64,000 nt of DNA from Arthonia radiata. Taxonomy: Eukaryota > Ascomycota > Arthoniomycetes > Arthoniales > Arthoniaceae. The position numbers and the translations under genes were made by a program. The number at the start of each line of letters is the position of its first letter. Position 1 is the first letter of the stretch. The DNA is taken from assembly GCA_002989075.1 (NCBI GenBank), contig PSQN01000017.1:3789453-3853452 (forward strand), written 5' to 3'. The notes beneath the pieces are model-generated. The model saw only the letters and a list, made by a program, of their open reading frames with translations, had not been told where the DNA came from and did not search any database. Positions 13,601-27,857 of this stretch are shown here, piece by piece.

Positions 13601-16282
13601 TGCCTGTTGCGTCTAAATTAATTATAATTTTAATGTCTCTGTAGTTTATTGTTACCTAAGTATATAAGTATGTTTTATAGACAGCCGAGCTCGCATAGAG
13701 CTAGACTTTTAGAGAGTTTAAACGTTAGATGGGCCAGTACTACTGCCCTTAAAGCAGTCGGTCTAGTCTTTTTTCTGTTAATTGTATACGTTCTAGAGTA
13801 TTTTAGATACTAAAACCTATTGTTAGTTAATTTGCTATAAGAATTCCTATATAAGGTATTTTAGTACTACTTTTATTATAACGTTTAGTTTATTATTTAC
13901 GATCTCTACTTTAATTATATAACTATTGCTAGTTAAAACCTGTTATGTCTATAGGTTATATATTGTTAGTCAAAAATATTAGTACTAACTATATAATTCT
14001 AGATCTCTAATAAGGTGGTCTACTAGTCGTTGTAGACGTAAGTAAATATATCCTAGAATATCGTTAATTTCTCTATTAGTGCTTAACTTTCTATCGTAAA
14101 AGGCTAACTAACAAAGTCTCTATATTATTCCTTTCTAACGGATTAGAGTTTACTCTTCCTAGTTAGTATCGTTCTCGAGAGAGGATTCTGTACCATTAGA
14201 ATCTATATTTTTGTCTTTAAGTCGTTGTCTTGCCTATAACGCATCGTAGCTACTATCTTACTTAGCTTCTATAGTCTATTTATTCTTAGATTTCTCTTAG
14301 GTTTCTAAGTAAGGTAATCTAGATCTTCTTTAGATAAGGCCTAATTCTTGTATTAAACCTTGTTTCAGAAATATTAGTTTCCTTGGCTATTATTCTAATT
14401 CTAATTTGTTAAATTTGTAGGTCGTATAATCGTTATCGTAGTACGTAGTTTAGAATAGTGTTTCGTATAGTGCAACGGTATCTTATAATTGCTACTTTAG
14501 AATAATACAGTTAATATTGTTCTAGTCCTATAGATTTTATTGTTTCCTTTTTATTTATCGTTTCTTTGTTTCTTTCTATAACTTACTATCTGTGTTCCAG
14601 TTTTTATATAAGTTAAATAAGTTTTACTCGTTATACTTCTCGTTAGACGAAACTTAGTAAGTATTTTTCTAGTTACAGAAGGTACTCTAGTAGATATTCT
14701 TTTGCTTCTTAGTTAATCTAGTAACGTACTTATACTAGTTCTAAATAATTTTCTGTAGGAGACCTAATTCTTACAGAGAACGACTCTTAGTTGGGTCTAT
14801 GCACCAACGGTCGGAGAAAACTGCTAGTAATTTTATTGTCTTATTGCGGCCGTTGTCTCTCTGCGTCTAAGTAGTTATATTAAACTATTATTGTAGAGAG
14901 CAGGGCTTCTAAAGTCGATTATTGTGTCTGTTTCGTTCTATACTGTTAAACTGTTGTTTCTTAGAATAGCATTCTTTAATCTAATGCCCTAGTTTTCCGC
15001 AATACAAGTATAGCTTATTCTTTATTCTATGTTCTCTTTTCTAGTTGTTTAGTTTCTCTTAGAACTTAGTAAAATCTAACTCTATTAGATCGCCTCGGTC
15101 TTATTATAAGTTTACTCAATTTTTTGTTCTATAGAACCTATTAGTAGGGTTACCCTTCTTTTTTATCTATCTTTTAAAGTTACTGTCGTCAATCTCCTTC
15201 GCTCGTTATATAAAGTTATCGAGATTATTAAACTTCTCTTTATAAATATAGATTATTTCCTTAATATAATCCTTAAGTCTTTTGTAAAAGGTCTCAATAA
15301 GAGGTTTTTCGTTCTATCCTGTTTAATTAATATACTATATAAATTTGGCGGCGTACCTGCTTGCTAGTTCTATTTGTTTAAGGTTTCTAAGCTTTCTAGT
15401 AGCGACGCGTCTAGCGTCGGTCTATCTAAAGATTTTACAAAGCTTCTTCTAAAAGAAGATAAAGCTAGCAAAGAACTTATCGGTATCCTTATACCTACTC
15501 TTTATTAAGATAAATAAGGAATCGTCGAGGTAGTACTCGACCTACTTGTAGGCGTCTCTATCTATATAAGAGGTAGCGAATAGAACTATAGTAGTGTCGT
15601 TTAGAAACTAGTCTTTATAAGTTTTAAAGTATACGGCTAGGCGTATTAAAAATAAAGTAACTTTAGAACGTTTATTTAAGAAGCTTTCTTCTATTTTAGT
15701 ATTAACGTTTAATATCTTACTCGTACTAGCTATTCTATTGGCTAATCTATCCGTAGCGTTGCAGCTATTGAGTACCGAAGTAGTAGATATAACTAATCTG
15801 CTTTCTCTACTTTTATAGCGAGTCTATTAAAGTATAATGCCGGTCGCTAGAAAAACTAAACTAAGGCTTACTTACCTTATATGCTTATCGACCTTAGTAG
15901 TAAGTATCTTGTATACTAGAGACTAAAAGATAGAAGAGGCGAAATAGATTATAAAAGGTAAGAGGAGCTTAACTAGAGTAGATAGAAGATAAAGTATGTT
16001 ATTTAAATATAGTTAAAAAACTTATATTCAGATATTAAGTTAATAGACTAAAGTCTATTCTAAGGTCGGCTATTAGTCTAGCTATATAGTTTAAGGTATA
16101 AAGGTATATTTTTCTATATTTAACGGTCCCAATACTTTCTTTATTGTGTAGTCGGAATTCTATTGCGATATAGCGACGTTGCCGACGTCGCTATATTAAA
16201 GTCGTTGGGTATGCTGTATAATTCTCTAATAAGGCTGGCTACGCTTAGCCCTGTACTAGCCTAATATAGTAAGATTATAACA
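4618..16282 (-). mobile_element. Minus-strand Ty3/Gypsy chain (two fused fossil elements, type C LTRs)
   Basis: Fossil chain inserted in the gag region of element A, with target duplication CTTTA/GTTTA (4613-4617 and 16283-16287, one mismatch). Three 450-bp type C LTRs lie at 4618-5067, 11456-11905 and 15833-16282. Between the first two is a full-length internal region (5068-11455) on the minus strand, carrying chromodomain, integrase, RNase H, RT, protease and gag. Between the second and third is only the 5' part (11906-15832: gag to RNase H). This arrangement fits one element that inserted into the RNase H region of another, followed by recombination between two 3' LTRs. Both copies are broken by very many stops. 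The short open frame at 6518-6745 on the other strand is a chance frame in the integrase region. Confidence 0.82.
5068..5850 (+). other. Antisense frame in the 3' internal region of the minus-strand gypsy copy
   Basis: Fossil part. In the gypsy elements the stretch between the chromodomain and the 3' LTR carries coding-like signal on the strand opposite to gag-pol. Here that is the plus strand, about 5230-5780. Seen: a cysteine-containing cluster with a VYTRNKKSYN-like segment, then a Lys/Arg-rich stretch suggestive of a coiled coil, then a Leu/Ser-rich tail. The same order occurs in elements A (about 21640-22330, minus) and B (about 33800-34350, minus). It is heavily broken. I do not know a function. 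Confidence 0.5.
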
Positions 16283-19200
16283 GTTTACCTTCTTTTAGAA
16301 GAAGCTTCGTAAAATCTTTAGATAGACCGACGCTAGACGCATCGCTACTAGAAAGCTTAGAAACCTTAAGCAAATAGAACTAGCGAGCAGATACGCTATT
16401 AAGTTTATATAGTATGCTAATTAAACAGAATAGAACAAGAAACCCCTTATTAAGACCTTTTATAAAGGACTCAAGAATTATATTAAGAAAATAATCTATA
16501 TTTATAAAGAGAAGTTTAATAATCTCAATAACTTTATACAACAAGTAAAGGAAATTAACGACAGTAACTTTAAAAGATAGATAAAAAAGAAGAGTAACTT
16601 TACTAATAGATTCTACAGAATAAAGAATCGAGCAAACTTATAATAAGATCGAGGCAATTTAATAGAGTTAAATTTTATAAAGCTTCGAGGGAAACTAAAC
16701 AACTAGAAACAAAAATACAGAATAAAGAATAAGCTATACTTATATTACGAAAAACTAGGGTATTAAGTTAAAGAATACTGTTCTAAGAAATAATAGTTTA
16801 ATAGTATAAGACGAAACAAGCACAATAACTAATCTTAGAAATTCTATTTCCTACGACAATAGTTTAATATAACTACTCAGACAAAAGAGAACAACGGTCG
16901 CAATAAGGCAGTAAAATTACTAGCAACCTTCTCCGACCGCTAATAGATAAATCTAACCGAGGGTTGTCTTCTTTAAGAATTAGGTCTCCTACAGAAGACT
17001 ATTTAGAACTAGTATAAGTACGTTACTAAACTAATTAAAGAGCAGAAGGATATTTACTAGAATACCTTCTATAACTAGAAAGACACTTACTAGGTTTCTT
17101 CTAATAAAAAGTATAACGAGTAGAACTTATTTAACTTACACAAAAACTAAGATACAGACAGTAAGTTATAGAAAGAGACAAAAAAACGACAAATAAAACA
17201 GAAACAACGAGATCTATAGGACTAAAACAACATTAACTGTACTATTCCAAGGTAGTAGGTAGAAGATACCGTTATACTACATAAAATACTATCCTAGACT
17301 ACGCACTACGATAATAATTATACGACCCACAAATCTAATAAATTGGAATTAGAATAATAGCTGAGGGATCCAATATTTTCGAAACAAGGTTCGATATAGA
17401 AACTAAGCCTTATTTAAAGAAGACCTAGGTTATCTTACTTAAAAATCTGAGGGAAATTTAAGGAAGAACAGACTATAGAGGCTAAGTAAGACAGCAGCTA
17501 CAATACGTTATAGATAAGATAACGACTTAAAGACAAAAATATAAATTCTAATGGTACAGAATCCTCGCTTAAAAACAATATTAACTACAAAGAATAAACT
17601 CTAATCCGTTGGAAAGAAATAATATAGAGACTTTATTAGTTAGCCTTCTACAATAGGAAGTTAAGCGCTAATAAAGATATTAATAATATTCTGAAATATA
17701 TTTACTTACGTTTACAACAACTAGTAGACTACCTTATTAGAGGTCTAAAATTATATAGTTAGTATTAATATCTTCGACTAACAATATATAACCTATAAAC
17801 ATAATAAGTTCTAATTAACAATAGTTATATAATTAAAGCAGAGATCGTAAACAATAAACTAGACGTTATAATAAAAGTAGTACTAAAATATCTTATACAG
17901 GAATTCTTATAGCAAATTAATCGATAATAGATTCTAGTACCTAGAATACTCTAGAACGTATACAATTAATAGAAAAAAGACTAGGCCGACTGCTTTAAGA
18001 GCAGTAGTACCGGTTTATTTAACGGTTAGACTCTCTAAGAGTTTAGCTCTATACAAGCTTAGCTTCTTATAGAATATATCTACACACTCGAGCAACAATA
18101 AACTATAGAAACATTAAAATTATAATTGATTTAGGCGCAATAGGTAACTTTATCTCAATACGCTACGTTAAGGAATACTAAATATAAATACAAAAAAAGA
18201 AATTACTCTATATACTGTCTAAATTTTAAGAAGCAGAGAAAAGAGTTGACTACAAGACTTTGCTAATAGGTATAATAATTAAGAACTATTAAAAAGAAAT
18301 TACTTATAATATCGTAGATATTAACTAGTACTACGCTGTACTAGATATACCTTAGTTGCAACAATATAATCTAGAAGTAGATTAAAGAACTAAGAAACTT
18401 CTCTTTACTAGATATAAGCACTTTAGACAAGAGTTGTTCTATAGAATAGATACCTTATAAGCTAATTTTAGTAGTAAAAATAAAGAGCGCAATAAAGAAC
18501 TTACGCGGATTAGTACTACTATACTCTAATATTTAGATATCCTATAAGAGAAGTCTAACGTAGTATCTTGTCTATAGCTAACTATACGCAAGTATAAATA
18601 AGAGACAACTGTACGCTAACGATTCTATACGACGACAAGTACTTAATTAATTACTAAGATACCTAAGAAATACAATTAATTCTAATATCTGTTTAAGAAA
18701 GCTGAGCCGAACTTAGCTCTTCTAGAATACAAACCGTAGAATTATACAATACCTTTATAGAAAGGCAAGACGCTAACATTCGATCTAATATACTTTCTAT
18801 TAGAAGTAGAAAATTAAGCGCTTTACGACTATTTCGATAAAAACCTTAAGAAAGGATTTATTTAGAAATTAACATTACTAGCTGGATATCTAATACTCTT
18901 CGTACTAAAGAAGAATAGTAAACTACAACTCTACGTAGACTATAGACAATTAAATAGGGTAACTATTAAAAACTAATACTCTTTACTACGTATCGACGAA
19001 ATAATAGATCGATTGTATAACGTATAATAGTTTACTAAGTTTAACCTACAAGGAGCCTACAACCTAATTTATATAAGAAAAGGCGAAGAATAGAAAACAG
19101 CCTTCTATACTAGACACAGACTTTTTAAGTATTGTGTTATACTCTTTAAACTAATAAACGCACTAGTATCGTTTTAGAAACTAATTAACAACATACTTAG

Positions 19201-22200
19201 TAATTATCTAGATATATTTATAACTGCTTATCTAGACGATATCTTAGTATACAGCTGTATACTAGAAGAACATAAGAGATATATTAAGAAGATATTAGAA
19301 AGATTAGCGCGTACCAATTTACAAATTAATATTAAGAAAACCTAGTTTTATTAACAATCCGTCGAATTTCTTAGATTTATAATTACCGAGTACGGTCTTT
19401 AAATAGAAGATTTAAAGATCTAATTTGTCTTAACCTAGTCTATACTAAAGAATATAAAATAATTGCAACAGTTTCTTAGTTTTACTAACTACTATAGGCG
19501 ATAGATATCTAACTTTAGCCGAATTACAGCACCGCTGTCTAAACAGACGAAACAATCGACAGAATTTTTCTGGACGTAAAAAGAACAATTAGTATTTAAA
19601 GAGCTTAAAGAAGCTTTTAAGATTAGACCTGTACTAGCAATATTTAACTCTAACCTACCGATTATTATAAAAATAGACGCGTTAGACTATCCGATTGGAG
19701 CATATATAAGTTAAAACAATAAGGAAAGAAAGCTTAGACTAGTAGCTTTCTACTTAAGAAAAATATTATCTATAGAACAGAACTATAATATTTACAATAA
19801 AGAGCTTTTAGCTATTATAGCAGCATTCGAGATATAGCAAGCTTACTTAGAAGGAGCAAACTATACAATTATAGTATATACGGACTATAAAAATCTAACT
19901 TACTTTACGACAATAAAAAAACTTAACTACAGATAAGTTAGATAGTTAAAAACTATAGCTCTATACGACTTTATTATTACCTACAAGAAGGGTTCTAAGA
20001 ACAACAGAGCCGACGCTCTAAGTTAACGTTTAGACTACCTTAACGACAAGAAACACGTCGAGCACGCAATATTCTAAGAATACAATAACGAGATTAGATA
20101 CAATTAATTAGCTATAACAATTAAGTTTGTTATCGAATTAGACAGCTAAATCCCAGATATCCTAAACGACCCTAAAACCTACTAGAAAAACGAGAAACAA
20201 CACCTAGGATTAATTAAGAACAATAAGGGCTATTACGAATTCTAAGACAAAATCTATGTCTCAAGAAATCTAATCCGATACGTTATTAGTAACTTCTACA
20301 ATAACCTAATAAAAGGACATAAGGGCATCGACAACACTATAGAAAAGATTATAAGAACCTACTACATCCCGAGAGTCCGACACTACGTTAAGAATTATAT
20401 CTAAGAATACGATATATACGCGAGAACTAAGTACCCGAGGTATTTACTATACAGCAAACTATAGCTACTAGAGACACCCAAAAGACTATAGTATACGGTC
20501 TTACTAGACTTTATTACTAAACTACTAACGTCTAGAGATCTACTAATAGGAGTAGCTTACAACGCTATTCTAGTTATATGCGACAAACTAACTAAATACG
20601 TATACTTTGTATTTTACAGGGAAGCTAGTAATTTAGAACAGTTAGCCTATACATTCCTTTAGATTATTCTGGCGAACTATAGTTAACCACAAAGAATTGT
20701 TATAGATAGAGACCGAAAATTTGTCTTACGATTTTGAACGTCTCTAATGCAATAACTAGAAACAAAACAGAAAATATTAACGTTATTCTATCTACAAACA
20801 GACGAATAGACAGAACGAACAAATTAAACACTAGAACAGTATCTTCGAGCATATATTAACTATTAGCAAAACAACTAGGTACAGTTACTACTAGTTGCGC
20901 AAGCCGCGTATAATAATACAAAGAACAATACAATAAAAATAACTCCGTTCTATGTACTATATAGCTACTACCCTCTTTAAAGCAGATAACTATAGAATAC
21001 TACAGAAAATAAAATACCTACGCGAATAGTTATAAATATAAAAACTCTGCATCAGTAGTTAAAGTCTGACAGCAAGTTTATTAACAAACGAACTAGAAGA
21101 TAGTATAACAAGTTAAGAATAACCCCGAATACAGATATAAAAGAGGGGGGAAGAGCTTACTTGCTTATAAGAAACTTAAAAACTATTAGACTAAGTAAGA
21201 AACTTGACTATACTAAAACAGAACCGTTAAAAATCTTACAGCAATTGAGACCTATAACATTTAAACTAGAACTCTTAAAGGCAATAAGAATATATTCTGT
21301 ATTCTATATAGTACTATTAGAACCAGTCTACTTTCGAGAAGCAAAACGATCTAACCTAGAAATCCTTCCTAACAACCAAGAACCCGAGTATAAGGTTAAA
21401 ACGATTCGAGCTTATAGACAATACCGAGGTAAACGACAGTATCTTATAAAATAGAAAGGATACTCTAAATACGAAAACTAATAGAAACCGAAACAAGACC
21501 TAACTAACTATAAAGACACTATTTAACGATATTGAAACTAGAATATTAATCGGTTGTAGTAGCATTAACACTCTAATCTACTATCTAATACGCCTTACCA
21601 ATACTTAGGTTATCTGTAAATGAGCCAGCTTACTATATTATAGGTCTACTACCTAATTTAGAAAATAGATCTTTACAGAAATCTATAGACAGCCTACTGA
21701 GCGTATTTAGTATATTGCTACCCGATATAGCAGCAGACAACTCTTTCTGCTCTAATAGCTTATTACGATTTAATTTGTTTAAGGTAAACGCTCGCAATGC
21801 GTCTATCTTCTCCTTTAGCTGCGAGACTTTTTGTTTTTTATGAGGCCACTCTTCTAAAGTAACCCAAGCTTTTCCCTCCGCTTCTTTCTTCGACTGCTTC
21901 TTCTCGGTACGACGCTTCTTAGCGCGTTAAAGAGCATTAGATATTTAGAGGTATTAAGAGCAAATAGAATTAACTAACGAGCGCGTTAGTAAAGAAATAG
22001 GAAGTAGGCAGAGAAGAAACTAACTATCAACTAACGAGAGACAAACGTTACAGGGCTTCCCTATACGAGTACAGCCTGTATATATATACCGACTAGATAT
22101 TAAAAAACAACGCTAGCTTAGACGAGCGCAATAAGAGCAAGGAGACATTTTATCGCCGTAAGTTTTAATTAAGGAGGCACGGACCTGTTTTCGATTAGCA

Positions 22201-25200
22201 CTAGACAGTAACACAGCAATCTTAGGTATAACAACTTACAGAACAAATCTGAGAGACTGCGGCGAGTCGTACTTATACAGTATTAAAGAGAGTAAGGAGC
22301 AAAGGTCAGTTAGAGACAACTTAACTAAAAGAAGAGGGATTGTGTTACGAACGCTAAGCCCGAAATAGCTGAGCGAACCTTCGAGCATTAATACTTACTA
22401 CTCGCTAGGACGCTAACAGGTACTAGCGCATCTTTAGCCGACAAGACCTCTTTTGTCGACAGCGGCCAAAGCGGGTACGTCGAGCTAGAAAGCCGCGGTT
22501 ACCTACAAGAACACTAGCGGCTATAGCGGCTCCAGAGAACCTCTCTTGTATCTTAGACTATATAGCTAAACTAATAGCCGACCTTAGAATAGACTTTAGT
22601 CTATTAACTTAATATTTAAATACAAGTTTCTTAACTATATTTAGGTAACGTACTTTACCTTCTATCTACTTTAGTTAAGCCTCTCTTACCCTTTATAATC
22701 TATCTTACCTCTCCTGTCTTTTAGTCTCTAGCACACAAGACAACTACTATCAAGGTCGATAAGTACACAAGGTAAGTAAGCCTTAGTTTGGTCCTTCCAG
22801 CGACCGGCGTTATACTATTAGAACAGAATTTCCTTGTTAAAAAGGTGCAGGAAAGAAGAAGGATACTACTACAAAGAGTAGAAAGACGAGACTAGCTTAA
22901 GACTAGTACAATACTTAGGCTTAGTACAGGTACAATACTTAGTAGCAAGGAGAAGCTGTTGTTATATTGTCTGTCTTGTTAGCTAGAATCTTCTAGAGAG
23001 ATCTTAGCTTATATATCTAAGTCTAGCGGTCCGTATAGGACTTACTAGATATCTGTTCTTTTAATAGAGACTAGATAACCTGTAACTTACCGTATAAGAT
23101 AGTAATTCTGTCTATCTAAAACTATTAGTCTCTAAGTTTATTCTGTGTTGTCTTAGACTACAGGCCAGCTGTCTAGGACGGGTCGTATAATGCTTCTTTT
23201 TGTCCTAGGCCCGGGCTACTAGGCCCGACCCTTTAGGTAAAAGGCTTGTTTAATTCTAGACTGAGACAGCTGGTAGGACCTGTCCAATACTCTGGGCCCC
23301 TAAGGATTTCGGCTAACTAGCTAGTTGGTTAATTTCTAATATACCCTCTTAATCGACTAGTTGTTTTAGCCGGATTATAAGCTAATTTAAGTTCTAAACG
23401 TTAGTATTTTAGCCAAGTCGATCGGTTTTGTTAAACCGTCTGCTAATTGTTCCTTTATAGAAACGTATTTGAGCTCTGTTTAACCTGCCTAAACGTTTTC
23501 TCTAACATAGTGATACTGTATATCAATATGCTTAGATTTAGCTCGGAAGGTAGGGTTTTTTGTAAGTTCTTTTGTCGAATTGCTGTCGGTAAGTAACAGT
23601 TTTACCGGCAAAACCGGGGTCTCCGGTCTAATTTGACCGGCTTGCCCGGGCAAATATGTGCTTGCCTAATGCGTTAGAGCCCGCCGAGTCTTTTTATCCG
23701 CAGACTTTTTAAAAGTACCCGCTAAAACGGTAGTAATCGAATTTTCTTCGAAAATCCCGGACAGTTCGGTAGCAATTGATCGGATAAATAACTGTTCCTT
23801 TATAGCTTCTTTAAGGGCCATATATTCGGCCTCACAAGAGCTTAAGGCGACCATTTTTTGTAGCTTTAAATTCTAGCTAAGGGCTCCGTTCCTGAGTAGA
23901 AAGATATAGTCGGTAGTCGATCTCCTGGTGCCGAGGTCCCCCCCCCAATCTGCGTCACAATAGCCGGTTATACCGTCTATTGAGGGAGATTTGTAGTAAA
24001 GGCCAAGGTTAGAAGTTTTATCTAAGTAAGCCCAAAGGCTACTTAAAACTCTCTAGTGCTTCTCACTAGGATTCGACATATACCGGGCTAGTAGGCCAGC
24101 TAATAATTAGAAATATTGGCACTGCTAGCTTGATCAGGATTCGGTGCCAATTTTGAGCCGACGGGTTGCGGTATTTTTCCGGGCATTCGGCCGTTTTTCT
24201 TCGAGTATTTGATTAAAATTTTAGCCAAATAAGTCGACTAGTCTAGGCGAATCGTTTTCGCCGGGCGATCTCGGGTAATTTTGATTTCTAGGAACTTACT
24301 AACGTCTCCTAAGTTCTTAACCGTAAGAGTCTTGTTTAGTTCCTAGTAGATTCCAGAGATTGTTTCGGTAGAATCGAATACAGCTAATATGTCGTCTACA
24401 TAGGCGATCAAAATTGCCTGCTTTCCGGTTCTTCGAATATAAACCAACTAATTAGATACTAGGGGTTCGAAACCTATTCCCCTTAGTAATTCTTGAAGAT
24501 AGGCTTTCTACTGTCGGTCGGCCTGTTTCAGACCGTAAAGGGCCTTCTTTATTCGATAAACTTTATTAGTTCCGTTAGATAGGCCCGTTGGTTGCTTAAT
24601 ATAGACAACCTCGTCTAACTTTGCATTAGGATAAGCTAATTTTACGTCCCATTGCTTTATTTTCTAGTCTTTCTCTGCTGCTAAGGCTAGTATAAGCCGG
24701 TAGGTAATTAAATTTACTGTATTCGCAAAGGTCTCTGTAAAATCGAGGCCGGGTCTTTGCTGGCAGCCCTTGGCTACCCAGCGGGCTTTAAAAATCGGCT
24801 CGCCCTCGGGGGGATACTTAATCTTTAGTATCCAACGCCCTTTTAGCGCCTTTCTACCCGGCAGCAGCTCGGTTAATATCTAGGTTTCTTAGTTAGCTAG
24901 CTCTTTGAGCTCCGACTGTATTGCGTCTAGTCAAGAAGGCCAATCCTTGAATGCCCTCATTTCTTTTAAGTTATTGGGCTCTTTAGTAACTGCGACTAAG
25001 GCCTGTTTGGCGTATTGTTCTAGGTTATTGTAGAACTCGTCAAACCAATTTTTATCGGCGTTTTTGTATATAAAATCTATTTTCTAGGCACAATCGATGT
25101 CTACTCGGCCGGGGTCTTCGGTACTTCTGTAATCTAACTCGGTAGGAAGGTTAAACTCGTTTAGAGCTCTAATTTAGTATAGTTCTTGTCTAGATTCGTC

Positions 25201-27857
25201 CGCTAGTTGTTAAGATATAGGAGAGGTATACTGTTTCTTATATAGAGGACTCCCTCCTTCATCGGGAGGTACCTCCCTATTATCTTAAGATTTAGCGGTC
25301 GAATTTAGCTCGTTTTTGAACTCGACTTCTAGTTATTCTTTGGACTCTTTAGGAATGCTCTTGGTTAATCGATTAACTGTAGATCCCCGTAGGTTTCGAA
25401 CAAATTTTCCTTTCTGGACGTAGACGTCTCTCCCTCAGTAAACCTTCCGGTTATTGGGGTCTAAGAGCTTATATTGGTTCGATCCGTAGCCTATTAGGAT
25501 ATAGGCAGTTGCTCTGGCGTCTAGCTTTTTTGGTTTAGGTTCTTTGAGATAAGTAACTGAGCCCCAAATTTTAATAGTACTGACATCCAGTTTTTTGCCG
25601 TATTTTGCTTCGTACGGGGTAATAAATCCCGGCAATCCGGTATAAGGGGTCCTGTTGTAAATATAGGTAGCTACTTTTAGCGCTTTACCCCAATATATTT
25701 GGGGTAGCCCGGCGGTATAAAGCATTGCTCGAACTTTACTAACAATTGTTCGGTTAAAGCGTTTGGCTCGTCCGTTTTGCTGGGGGGTATACGGTACGAA
25801 TATCGTTAGAATAGCTTCTTTTTGTTCTAGAAGCTGTTTTACCCGGCCTTCCCGGTATTCTTTTGCGTTGTCTGAGTGTAGTCTTTTAAAAGAATGCTCG
25901 GACTACGTTTCTTTCTAAGTAATATAGATAGATAGTGCGTCGAAAACCTAATCTTTAGACTATAGTACCTCGGTAGTCGTATACCGGGTTTTATTGTCTA
26001 TAAAGCTAGTAAATAATCGACCTTTGAAAGGGGTTTGCGGTACAATTGGCCCGCAAATATCTGAGTAGACTTTTTCCAAATAATTGGCCGATTTGTCCAG
26101 AGTTTCTCGGCTAAATTTAGCCGTTGCCTTTGCTTCGAAGTAAATTTAGCAATTATCTCCCGATTTGTCCGAATAATCTGTTCCTAGGGCAACCTTTTTA
26201 AGCTGTTTTAAGGCGTTTTCGCCTATATATCTTATTTGTTGATGCCAAAGGTCAGTTTTCGAAGAAATAGTGTAGAGAGATCGGACTGTATTAATAGTCT
26301 GAGCTTCTATTACTATTAGGCCGTCAACATACCGCCCCTCGATGGTTAGTTGTCCGGCCTAATCAACTTTTGGCTTGTTTTAGCTAAGAGTTACCTTACC
26401 TCTCCTCTTTCTAAGCTTGTCGAAGCTTAGGAGATTAATTCTGAATTCCTTAACAAACAAAACTTTGTGTAGAACAATTATTTTGTCCTTAAAGAACAGT
26501 TTTGCTTTGCCTGTCTAAAAGGCTCGGATTAACTTCCCCCCTCTCCAACGAATAATCCGGTTAGTTGGCCGGATATCCGTTAGAAGGTTAATATTCGAGC
26601 AAATATAGCTTGTTGAGCCTGTATCGAGGATCTAAGAATTAGTAGAGTGATTGACTCTGTCTAGTAATGCTGTAAAGCATTGTTCTTCTTGTAGGTTGGA
26701 ACTGTGTACAGAAAACATTAAAAAATCGGTGTTTTCGGAGCTTTTGTTGGAATTTGGCCGGAGGTTTGGGTATTTTTTCCAACAAGTTGCCGGCTTATGC
26801 CCTTTTTTGTTGCAAAAGGGGCATTTTTCTTGGTTTTTACTTAGAGATTTTAATTTTTTTCCGGTCCTTTGCGTCGATTTGTTGTCTATTGCAGTAAAAA
26901 CCTTTTCTGCTGGAGTACTACCGCGGATTCGGCGAGACTCGTCCATAAGTTGACTAAATAAGTTCTGTAGACTTATATTGCTAGTCGTTTGTCGGTAGCT
27001 TTAGCTAATAATAGCCACGGTGTGCTCGTATTCGGAGGTCAGATTGTAGAGGACGTAGGCAGCTACTACCTTGTTGGGTAGTGCTAGTCCTCGGATTGCC
27101 AAATCGTCCGTTAATTGTCTAATTTTAGCAAGGTAAAGCTCAAGGTTTTTTACCTTACTAAGTGTAGTGCTAAAGAGCTCCTTGCAAATTAAAAACTCGG
27201 AACTAAAACCTTTCGATTTGTATAACCTTTTTAGACTATCTCAAAGCTCTAGAGAGTTATAGATCCCCTTTGTTTGAATAAGGGGACCGTCCTCTAGAGT
27301 TAGTTGAATAAGAGCTGCTACCCTTATTAACTATTCCTAGCGGCTAGCTTCGGTAATATCTCCAGCTAAATAGCTAGAAAAGGGAATTATAACATTACCG
27401 TAGCCCTTTTTAGTTAAAAGGGCCTCCATTCGAATCGACCAAATATTCCAATTAGTCGAGCCCCTAAGTTTAGGAATCTTATGAGAGGAGTTTATAGCCG
27501 AATATATAGTCGGAGATTTCCGAAAAAAAAGGAAATTCTATTCTAATAGTTAAATTAGGCTTAAAATTTAGAGTTAATTGGTAATAGGATCGTTCGGAGG
27601 TGCCAATAGGTATCGTAGGGGAAATATTTTCTAAAAAGGAAATTCGAAAGGAATTGGTACTAACTCGGGCTCATAACCTGTTAAAAAGGTGGCAGGAAAG
27701 AAGAAGGATACTACTATAAAGAGTAGAAAGACGAGACCAGCTTAAGACTAGTACAATACTTAGGCTTGTTATAGGTACAATACTTAGTAACAAAGAGAAG
27801 CTATTGTTGTGTTGTCTGTCTTGTTAGCTAGAATCCTCTAGAGAGATTCTAGCTTAT

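Larger units (their letters stand above)
3773..22814 (+). mobile_element. Ty3/Gypsy chromovirus element A (fossil), interrupted
   Basis: Fossil with two 472-bp LTRs, 3773-4244 and 22343-22814, and a purine-rich tract just before the 3' LTR. Internal parts are 4245-4617 and 16283-22342; the rest is a later insertion (4618-16282). Recognisable parts on the plus strand, in order: gag with a CCHC knuckle near 16735-16800, protease near 18100, reverse transcriptase near 18900-19330 (a YLDD-type catalytic site near 19230), RNase H near 19660-20050, integrase near 20280-21050, and a C-terminal chromodomain near 21370-21500. A further 0.8 kb before the 3' LTR carries an antisense frame. The element is broken throughout by a very large number of stops, almost all of the kind RIP produces, and cannot be active. 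Confidence 0.88.

Noticed and set aside
21161-21454. 97-codon open frame as a possible host gene
   Set aside because: It is the integrase/chromodomain end of gypsy element A; the same stretch appears in element B at 33384-33602.
23666-23854. Open frame resembling a small conserved gene (CEAEYMAL)
   Set aside because: This is the RNase H motif of the Copia pol, not a host gene.
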